From the NCBI GenBank assembly GCA_037783415.1, contig JAZGTN010000064.1:1847001-1911000 (forward strand): a stretch of DNA of 64,000 bases, read 5' to 3'. This DNA is from Leptasterias polaris (lineage: Eukaryota; Echinodermata; Asteroidea; Forcipulatida; Asteriidae). A model generated the notes under the pieces. That model made no database searches and was not told the origin of the DNA. It saw only the letters and a program-made list of their open reading frames with translations. The translations under genes were made by a program, and so were the position numbers. The stretch's first letter is position 1, and each line of letters begins with the position of its first letter. Below are positions 61,201 to 64,000 of this stretch, in pieces.

Positions 61201-62164
61201 GATCTTGAAGATGGAAGCGCGATCATTGACTTCAAACAGATGCAGGAAACATTCAATGGAAGAGTAATACAAGTTCATCGTGTAGACCTTAAAAGCGGTA
61301 AAAGTTGTCAACTGGTTGTTTATTAATTTTTGAGAAATTTACTAAATTGATAATATCATAGTTAAAAGTGACACTAAAACTTGAACCGTGTCAATTGTGC
61401 ATATGAAAATGTGGGGAAAAAAGTAGGAAAATACAATTTGTGAAACCCACATTTTTACTATTTAATCTCCCTGGCCAAAGTCCACGTTATTATTTGTAAA
61501 ATACATTGAATCACAGGGTGACATAGAAGGTTTGATGGGAAGCACTTCATAAAATATTTGGATACCAAGATGATTCCATGACTATTCCATCAACCATTGG
61601 TCCATTTTCGCTAAGGGTAGCAGCAACAACCACAGGCATTAAGAAATTTGAAACGATTCATGCATGAATCGTGAAATCGTGTCTCCGATTCAAATGTTTT
61701 TGGGTAAACAGTTATCCAAACCATTATTAATTCGAAGGAAATCCTTTCTCAAAATATTTTATTATATCAACAGCTGCAGTGCTTCTCACCAAGTAAGTTA
61801 GTACGTTCATTATTTTGCAAGTGGAACACTTTACACAAGTGCTGGCATGGGGAAATCAGTGTTTTATGCTTTGCGAGTGGAAGGCAGTATTTACCAATCT
61901 ATGACCCTACCTCTGAAACTTACTTAATTTACTTGTACGTGATGTATACGTAAAACTTACTATACCTGAAACTATTATTAAGTCGGTTAAAATTGTTGTT
62001 TAAATCTATTGCGCAATTTATCTGCAGCTGCCAGATTTGAAACACCAAGCAACTGGACACCGATGAAGCCAGAGGAGTTAACCAAAATGGTAAAGCTGAC
62101 TGCGGGAACTGGCTGTAGAAACCAGCTTTCGACGATCTTTGCATGGTGTCATCCAAACTATTGA
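31083..62164 (+). CDS. PARP14-like protein: RRM-like, KH-like, two macro, WWE, start of ART
   Basis: Twenty-two exons, each bounded by AG and GT, join in one unbroken frame of about 1,707 codons. Order: an RRM-like module (exons 1-2); a low-complexity linker of about 290 codons (3-4); RRM-like modules (5-8); a long KH-like region (9); macrodomain 1 (10-13); macrodomain 2 (14-17); KH-like sequence (18-20); a WWE domain (21); and the first residues of a PARP catalytic domain (22), where TGA at 62162 ends the frame. This order matches vertebrate PARP14, except for two macrodomains rather than three. Family members are cytoplasmic or nuclear, read ADP-ribose through macro and WWE domains and mono-ADP-ribosylate targets, often in antiviral responses. 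The catalytic core is not encoded before the stop; it may lie beyond 64,000 after a sequence error, or be lost. The start ATG at 31083 (AACATGG) has a better context than the ATG at 31074. Confidence 0.85.
31650..32060. repeat. Degenerate AAATCATTTCGAGCTC-like repeat in intron 1
   Basis: Words such as GAAATCATTTC, GAGCTCGAA and AAATAAACTAATGCG recur at irregular spacing. Probably an old, mutated simple array related in composition to the foldback arms. Confidence 0.5.
32336..33679 (-). mobile_element. Internally deleted DNA transposon (IS630/Tc1-like), copy 1
   Basis: The terminal inverted repeats TAGGTTTTCTCGGTCAAATT and its inverse extend about 35 bp (with GCAAATGAGCAGCC), with TA at the junctions. 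On the minus strand a protein begins M-A-A-R-G-R-Y-A-R-V and R-E-R-L-I-E-A-F (helix-turn-helix-like start) near 33270. It then jumps, out of frame, to a C-terminal tail ending Y-M-P-R-C-L-A-R at about 32940. The catalytic middle is gone. Lies in PARP14-like intron 1. The superfamily assignment is tentative. Confidence 0.75.
33690..36205 (+). other. Rest of PARP14-like intron 1
   Basis: AT-rich, with no recognised exon. A 26-bp direct repeat (TATCTTGTAGGTACGACTTA and its near copy) lies at 35485 and 35523. Open frames here lack splice sites compatible with the gene. Confidence 0.5.
36212..36357 (+). CDS. PARP14-like exon 2: end of first RRM-like module
   Basis: Encodes I-V-V-D-G-H-T-I-S-L-E-V, the typical final strand pair (D-G-H-x-L-x-V), then a Ser/Gln-rich tail. 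The acceptor GGCAAG has a poor pyrimidine tract, but it is the only nearby AG that keeps the phase-1 frame open. The CAG 22 bases upstream leads to a stop. Donor GTGAGT. Confidence 0.65.
36993..37193 (+). CDS. PARP14-like exon 3: low-complexity linker
   Basis: 67 codons between AACATTACAG and GTAAGA, phase 0 at both ends. Rich in Gln, Thr and Asp (E-Q-K-Q-E-R-Q-S-G-D-E-T-Q-L-Q), with no domain recognised. Probably disordered. Confidence 0.75.
37559..37804. mobile_element. MITE in PARP14-like intron 3
   Basis: Ends TGTCTGTATAGATAG and CTATCTATACAGACA are inverted 15-mers. A second inverted block (ATCTTTACGGGCA / TGCCCGTAAAGAT) lies just inside. About 245 bp, no coding capacity. Confidence 0.85.
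37805..40080 (+). other. AT-rich part of PARP14-like intron 3
   Basis: No exon, repeat family or structure that I can support, apart from a C-run near 39723 and an (AT)n patch near 39860. Confidence 0.5.
40085..41360. mobile_element. 1,276-bp near-palindromic foldback element inside the PARP14-like intron
   Basis: The tips TACGGAGCCCCTAAAGGGAC and GTCCCTTTAGGGGCTCCGTA are perfectly inverted and flanked by TTTACC on both sides (40079-40084, 41361-41366), a likely target duplication. The left arm (40085-40636) is a tandem array of 17-21-bp TTTCGTTCCCTCGAAATATT units, ending in a unique segment with ATGAAATGCCGTTTCATTTA. The right arm (40848-41360) repeats this in reverse order and orientation. 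A 211-bp spacer separates the arms. No protein is encoded; open frames here are repeat translations. Confidence 0.93.
42412..42756 (-). mobile_element. tRNA-Leu-derived SINE (family A), copy 3
   Basis: Full-length minus-strand copy. The head is at 42668-42753 (A box TGGCCGAGTGGTTAAGAGC, B box GGGTTCGAGTCCC), the body contains CTCCCCAGGGAGCTGAGAA, and the tail near GCGCTATATAAG abuts a (TAATAA)n run. It ends only 50 bp before PARP14-like exon 4. Confidence 0.88.
42806..43465 (+). CDS. PARP14-like exon 4: long low-complexity exon
   Basis: 220 codons between TAATGTTCAG and GTAACC, phase 0 at both ends. Rich in Pro, Gln, Asn and Ser (A-P-P-G-L-G-I-Q-H-L near the start, N-N-Q-Q-A-G-R-A-D and Q-Q-E-D-Q-Q-M-K later). 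No domain recognised. It is predicted to be a disordered region between RRM-like modules. The frame is uninterrupted over 660 bases, which supports coding. Confidence 0.82.
43752..43941 (+). CDS. PARP14-like exon 5: RRM-like module
   Basis: Acidic start (D-E-P-H-E-D-E), then L-L-I-V-V-T, K-L-Y-F-E-N-P-L-K-S-G-G-G-E-I-E and I-N-I-T-F-K-D: the RNP-like strands and the L-Y-F-E-x-x-x-x-S-G-G-G motif diagnostic of PARP10/PARP14 RRM-like repeats. Acceptor TTTTGACAG, donor GTTAGT. Confidence 0.88.
44064..44318 (+). CDS. PARP14-like exon 6: end of one RRM-like module, start of the next
   Basis: The first part (S-G-A-T-L-N-I-K-L) closes the module of exon 5. R-C-L-F-L-K-G-I-P-D-G-S and I-C-T-F-S-R-D then form the next RNP-like pair. 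Phase 1 at both ends, so the exon boundary falls within the repeat. Donor GTAAAT. Confidence 0.88.
44721..44819 (+). CDS. PARP14-like exon 7
   Basis: 33 codons, phase 1 at both ends: a helix (L-E-T-V-I-R-N-I-S-K-R) followed by A-D-A-I-L-V-E-G, the opening strand of the next RRM-like module. The acceptor TATTAAATAG is T-rich. The donor GTTTGA is non-ideal but preserves the frame. Confidence 0.75.
45577..45708 (+). CDS. PARP14-like exon 8: RRM-like module
   Basis: Encodes V-E-L-Y-F-D-N-K-K-K-S-G-G-S-G-V and A-I-V-Y-F-E-D-W, another clear copy of the PARP14 RRM-like pattern. Phase 1 at both ends, acceptor CCATTTCAG, donor GTATGT. Confidence 0.9.
45786..46764. mobile_element. Internally deleted DNA transposon (IS630/Tc1-like), copy 2
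   Basis: Same tips and flanking sequences as 32336-33679, close over about 300 bp at the left and about 250 bp at the right. It has lost nearly all the transposase remnant. It begins only 77 bp after exon 8 in the next intron of the same gene. Confidence 0.88.
47370..48470 (+). CDS. PARP14-like exon 9: large KH-like exon
   Basis: 366 codons between AATTCCTGCAG and GTATAC. It first completes an RRM-like module (N-E-L-H-I-E-S-Y), then carries repeated alpha/beta units resembling the KH-like repeats of PARP14, for example T-F-Y-L-like strand pairs and D-G-K-I-T-I-H-G-A-T-S-R-D-V-R-D-A. The pattern V/I-x-I-x-G-x-x-x-D-V-x-x-A recurs at least twice. The exon has good coding character and no stop before its donor. 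Confidence 0.88.
48752..48897 (+). CDS. PARP14-like exon 10: start of macrodomain 1
   Basis: Enters with V-G-G-T-D-R-N-R-P and ends L-T-I-K-M-I-K-G-S-I-A-V-E-A, the first strand of a macrodomain (G-L-x-I-x-x-x-K-G-D/S-I pattern). Phase 1 in, phase 0 out. Acceptor CACTCACTCAG. Confidence 0.88.
49118..49357 (+). CDS. PARP14-like exon 11: macrodomain 1 ADP-ribose-binding core
   Basis: Encodes V-D-V-I-V-N-T-A-G-S-D-M-N-L-G-S-G-K-V-S, the ADP-ribose-binding N-x-x-x loop followed by the G-rich loop (G-S-G in place of the more usual G-G-G). The acceptor is ATGGTAG. The 3' boundary is uncertain: spacing to the next conserved segment favours an end after Q-M-R with a weak GTCAAT donor, while a better GTAATC 15 bases on would break the frame. 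Confidence 0.75.
49796..49871. repeat. (CAAA)n microsatellite
   Basis: Imperfect CAAA/CCAA repeats over about 75 bp in intron 11. Confidence 0.9.
50625..50846 (+). CDS. PARP14-like exon 12: macrodomain 1, second half
   Basis: Opens with F-L-K-K-L-V-L-E-L-M and contains M-T-S-M-A-I-P-A-L-G-T-G-N-L-S-Y-P, the classical S-x-x-x-P-A-x-G-T-G macrodomain loop. It ends H-F-V-V-Y-D-K-D. Phase 0 at both ends, acceptor ATTGTTACAG. Confidence 0.92.
50889..51175. repeat. Tandem repeat of palindromic GAATATTTACGTAAATATTC units
   Basis: Five to six units of about 50-60 bp, each with an ATTTACGTAAAT-type palindrome and a GCCCCAAATC spacer. It starts about 40 bp into the intron after exon 12. Confidence 0.85.
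51848..51980 (+). CDS. PARP14-like exon 13: end of macrodomain 1 and linker
   Basis: F-E-I-E-V-R-R-L completes the last helix of macrodomain 1. A flexible linker follows with tandem G-A-T-G-G repeats and a basic K-G-R-K-L-R-K patch. Acceptor TTTTATGAAG is moderate. Donor GTTGGC, phase 1. Confidence 0.75.
52213..52377 (+). CDS. PARP14-like exon 14: start of macrodomain 2
   Basis: Encodes V-C-L-Q-V-Q-K-G-D-L-V, then H-A-I-V-N-S-V-E-K-G-L-D-L-K, the K-G-D-I/L and A-I-V-N-S elements of a macrodomain. Phase 1 at both ends, donor GTAAGA. Confidence 0.92.
52761..52835 (+). CDS. PARP14-like exon 15: macrodomain 2 helix
   Basis: 25 codons, G-P-V-S-Q-A-I-L-K-V-G-G-G-S-V-R-E-Q-C, the helix after the ribose-binding loop. 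The best donor (GTGAGA at 52836) gives phase 1 and joins K-Q to N-P-N-H-T in exon 16. Confidence 0.88.
53080..53935 (+). repeat. Degenerate repeat rich in GAGACC/GACCTTGA words
   Basis: Words like GAGACCTTGA, GACCGAGATCAAG and AAGACCATGAAGA recur irregularly across most of intron 15. The pattern suggests an old, mutated minisatellite. The unit length could not be fixed by eye. Confidence 0.4.
53955..54125 (+). CDS. PARP14-like exon 16: macrodomain 2 core
   Basis: Contains M-Y-V-T-G-A-G-R-L-L-C-K-S-I-V-H-V-V and I-T-S-L-S-F-P-A-L-G-T-G, both standard macrodomain motifs. Acceptor AATGACAG, donor GTAGGC within the G-T-G codons, phase 1. Confidence 0.93.
54719..54925 (+). CDS. PARP14-like exon 17: end of macrodomain 2
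   Basis: Opens G-N-L-C, completing G-T-G-N. It ends with L-I-R-L-V-I-F-Q-Q-K-M-L-P-D-F-Q-K-A-L, the final strand and helix of a macrodomain. Acceptor CTTTCTCAG, donor GTAAGT. Confidence 0.92.
54926..57820 (+). other. PARP14-like intron 17, upstream part
   Basis: AT-rich, with no exon or recognisable element. The word CAGAATTCTGTGC/TTAC recurs three times at 57083-57205, a small direct repeat. Confidence 0.5.
57825..58070. mobile_element. Foldback MITE built of GGCGTTATAACGCC palindromes
   Basis: The ends GGTACGGTGGCTGATTTCCG and its inverse (58053-58070 plus a second, nested copy at 58021-58052) enclose several copies of GGCGTTATAACGCC and TTAGGGCG. Each unit is self-complementary, as is the whole 246-bp element. 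Confidence 0.9.
58349..58539 (+). CDS. PARP14-like exon 18: helical, KH-like
   Basis: Starts E-C-L-A-K-T-V-K-K-I, continues with an acidic/basic coil (E-D-D-K-K-K-E-E-L-Q-E), then V-I-L-Q-L-C-A-L-D-M-N-S-L-K-K-A, a strand-helix unit like those before the WWE of PARP14. Acceptor GTCAACAG, donor GTATGT. Confidence 0.82.
58836..58925 (+). CDS. PARP14-like exon 19
   Basis: 30 codons, phase 0 at both ends: D-F-P-D-E-M-G-L-I-D-K-M to I-G-R-K-R-D-V-C. A charged helix leading into the strand of exon 20. Donor GTATGT. Confidence 0.78.
59763..60100 (-). CDS. THAP-domain zinc-finger exon, antisense in the PARP14-like intron
   Basis: Starting at the ATG at 60100 the minus strand encodes a full THAP domain: M-P-S-R-C-V-A-A-G-C opening, H-T-F-P-S-D, R-R-I-W, then L-C-S-A-H-F and the closing A-V-P-T-I-F-P. 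The C-x4-C ... C-x2-H zinc ligands and the invariant Trp, Pro and Phe are all present. THAP domains bind DNA and derive from P-element-type transposases. The exon ends in phase 2 at TCAGG before a GTAAAT donor; reading on instead gives a stop within two codons. No downstream exon was found on this strand, so it may be a nested gene whose other exons I missed, or a leftover of a transposon. Confidence 0.72.
60476..60631 (+). CDS. PARP14-like exon 20: KH-like end and coiled segment
   Basis: V-N-V-E-P-S-K-G-R-A-K-F-I-H-V-E-G then V-K-D-A-L-L-D-I, matching the strand-G-x-x-x-x-V-x-x-A pattern of the last KH-like unit, then a charged helix (Q-K-Q-E-T-E-K-Q-K-I-E). Acceptor AACCCTAG, donor GTGAGT, phase 0 at both ends. 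Confidence 0.85.
61096..61297 (+). CDS. PARP14-like exon 21: WWE domain
   Basis: Begins V-K-W-K-Y-S-N and contains I-A-I-I-E-E-A-F-Q, V-T-L-D-L-E-D-G-S-A-I-I-D-F-K-Q-M-Q-E and V-H-R-V-D, a complete WWE fold (aromatic start, I-E-x-A-F helix, I-D-F-x-x-M-x-Q end). WWE domains bind ADP-ribose chain units or their ends. Acceptor AAACTACAG, donor GTAAAA, phase 1. Confidence 0.92.
62028..62164 (+). CDS. PARP14-like exon 22: start of ART domain, in-frame TGA
   Basis: Opens R-F-E-T-P-S-N-W-T-P-M, the segment that begins the catalytic domain of PARP14-type enzymes. It continues L-T-K-M-V-K-L-T-A-G-T and ends C-H-P-N-Y before TGA at 62162-62164. A donor-like GTATTC follows at 62166. Paralogues would be expected to continue into an I-x-K-I-E-R-I-Q-N motif. 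Reading one base later at the end gives T-I-E before the donor, so a one- or two-base indel is possible. No further catalytic exon is visible before 64,000. Confidence 0.65.
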
Positions 62165-63110
62165 GGTATTCATGATTTTCATATATTGACCGAGTTCACG
62201 GGAAGTCATCACTCACAATAAATCTGTTGCTATTTTTGAGTCATGTTCCCTGTGTTTTTAGACACCCCCTTAACACATAAATACATGTACCTCCGAGTGG
62301 CGACAACGTTTCACAAAATCCAATATGGCAAAGCAATGCATGCAAGAACGCCAGCAGGCGTTTTCACAATAATCTCATAACATGTGAGCATACGCCTTTT
62401 GCCGGTAAAACAAACAAGTGTATTACATTCAACGAAAGTTTTGATCAACAAGACTATTTAAAGCATGTTTTGTAAAGGTGTTTTTTTTTTACTAAGTGAA
62501 AGACAGACCACAGGATTTCTATGGGAAAAATATGAACAAACTGGAGTTCTGGAAATAGCCGGAAATGGCAGACAAAGAAATGAATATTTTGTACTGCTTT
62601 ATGTGTATCATCTTGAACTTTGAATCTTGGGTTCGCCTCGACACCTTTCTGACAAGTGCTGCAGCCAAAAACTAATGCCAAACGTGTTATTTAGCACTCA
62701 TTTGGACTACACCAGTGAGGCCGAGAGGGGATCCTGACGAATGGGCAACCCAGGATCTCCATATACATTCTGCGCAGGCTGCAGTGACTGCTCCTTTAAA
62801 ACAGTCAACGCACAACATACGCCGCAGATAGTTTTTCACTGGTGTGTTGGTATTTGTGCTGCACAGAGCAGCCATCTTGTTTCTACTGTTATGCCATGTG
62901 AAGTTAAATCAAGGTTTTATCATTGTTAATTTTTGCTAGCTGTATATCTTCAACATTAACTATAATCATCGTTTCGTCAAGTTAGTGATCGTCTATGTCC
63001 CGAACAATCGGAAAGACCATAGCCCCGGGAAAAAGTCCGTTATGCTGTGCCGTTTGTATTTCACTCCTCCTTCTGTGTCCACATCGTGGTTAGTCTATAT
63101 CGTGCCCGTA
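62165..63110. other. Stretch with no recognised gene
   Basis: No catalytic PARP exon (no L-Y-R-G/H-G-T or G-x-G-x-Y-F-A motif) was found in either strand. The open frames near 62687-62929 have no family signature. Confidence 0.5.
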
Positions 63111-63419
63111 ACTCTACATGTTGTGATTGTATAAACACCGAACTTCAAACGGTAAACCTGCTCCCCAACCGGTAGTTACAGTTAGCTTAAAGCTTCCGCC
63201 TTTCAGACCAAACATGATCCGGCTCTCTGGGTCGCCCAGGTTAAAGCACAGGTATTGACCCGCCCTATTACCACTTAGACAAAGCTCGCCTATTTCACTG
63301 GTTCTCTGCATCCGGAGAATGGCTCAGGAAATGCGCGATCTCTTAATCACTCCACGAACGACAGACCGCCTCAAACATAAACTCATATGCCGTACCTCCC
63401 TTTCGGAGCAAAAGCGTCT

Positions 63420-63535
63420 TCATCAGCTCTTGATACGTGCGGTGAGCTCATCGTGAAATGACACAAATGGCCACAGAGAAGTGGGAAGCTCTTTCATTTT
63501 GTCTGGCCACCCATGAGATTAAAGCTGTAGTAGCC
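63420..63535 (-). mobile_element. Decayed Ty3/gypsy polyprotein fragment
   Basis: Minus strand reads G-W-P-D-K-M-K-E-L-P, then W-P-F-V-S-F-H-D-E-L-T, resembling the linker between RNase H and integrase in Ty3/gypsy elements (G-W-P ... R-D-E-L). Stops occur on both sides; no LTR was seen. Confidence 0.4.
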
Positions 63536-63714
63536 TTCCGAATAAGGCAATGTGCCACTCTGACTTGTCATACTTGCATGGGAGATTTAACGTGTCATAT
63601 TGCTTGATCAGAGTCCCATTAAAATATATGCTTTGAGAATTGCTGAGGAGGGAGTCAAATGTCCCTTACGTGGAAATACATTATAATTGAGTGTACAGTA
63701 GGATACATCCAGCG

Positions 63715-63929
63715 CTACATGCGAATATGATTAGTATTATTGATGATACGACGTTCTGTGTCTTGTTTCAATTGGGCGTATGTATACGCTTCATCCCTGT
63801 CCATGGCACCTCGAAAGATGAATGAGATAACAATATCAAGGGTGAGTTGGTTGAACTGATTATCTGCGTTAGCACTCTGGAAAACTGTATCAGCCAGCGT
63901 GTATGTCACGTTTAGACTATTGCCGTGAT
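63715..63929 (-). CDS. Unrecognised terminal exon, minus strand
   Basis: From an acceptor-like GTGTAG the frame runs 71 codons to TAG, with protein-like composition (N-V-T-Y-T-L-A-D-T-V-F, I-V-I-S-F-I-F-R-G, A-Q-L-K-Q-D-T-E-R-R-I). Upstream exons would lie beyond the window. I do not recognise the family. It could be the last exon of a neighbouring gene or part of a repeat. Confidence 0.3.
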
Positions 63930-64000
63930 CTACACATGTTCCTTAAGCGATTTTTATTTGCCACAGCTTAGATGTGGTAGGCCTACCAAATACAGGAACA

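Overview
The window is animal nuclear DNA, AT-rich and full of introns. Its genes are short exons with GT..AG junctions separated by introns of 0.1 to 5.6 kb, and mobile elements fill most of the rest. Three things suggest a marine invertebrate deuterostome, most likely an echinoderm: a fibrinogen-related (FReD) lectin gene, a PARP14-like gene with RRM, KH, macro and WWE modules, and tRNA-derived SINEs and TTAA-flanked MITEs of a type I associate with such genomes. The taxon is an inference; no ribosomal or mitochondrial sequence is present to fix it.

Layout. 1-4.5 kb: repeats, a palindromic short-repeat array, a decayed LINE end and two tRNA-derived SINEs. 4.5-15.5 kb (+): a FReD gene, with a probable Ser/Thr-rich linker exon at 5062-5152, four FReD exons between 11005 and 14922, and a polyadenylation signal at 15461. 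15.5-30.1 kb: mostly repeats. These include foldback elements with (TTTCGTTCCCTCGAAAT)n-like arms, a partial and broken second copy of the FReD gene (21140-22419), a hAT/ZMYM-like transposase first exon on the minus strand, several MITEs and a 60-bp minisatellite. 31.08-62.16 kb (+): one large gene that I reconstruct as 22 exons keeping a single frame for about 1,707 codons. It encodes RRM-like modules, a KH-like region, two macrodomains, more KH-like sequence, a WWE domain and the first residues of an ADP-ribosyltransferase (ART) domain. Its introns hold a 1.28-kb near-palindrome, two copies of one internally deleted DNA transposon, SINEs, MITEs and, on the minus strand, a THAP zinc-finger exon. 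62.2-64 kb: a decayed Ty3/gypsy scrap and an unrecognised minus-strand terminal exon.

Biology. Both main genes belong to families with innate-immunity roles. FReD proteins are secreted pattern-recognition lectins. PARP14-type proteins are intracellular readers and writers of ADP-ribosylation, often induced in antiviral responses. They are separate transcription units on the same strand, and nothing shows that they are co-regulated. The points most worth checking are the in-frame stop just inside the ART domain of the PARP14-like gene, the long foldback transcribed within its intron, and the split decay of the FReD duplicate (good splice site with broken frame in one copy, the reverse in the other). 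I see no bacterial-type system, CRISPR array or convincing standalone tRNA gene.
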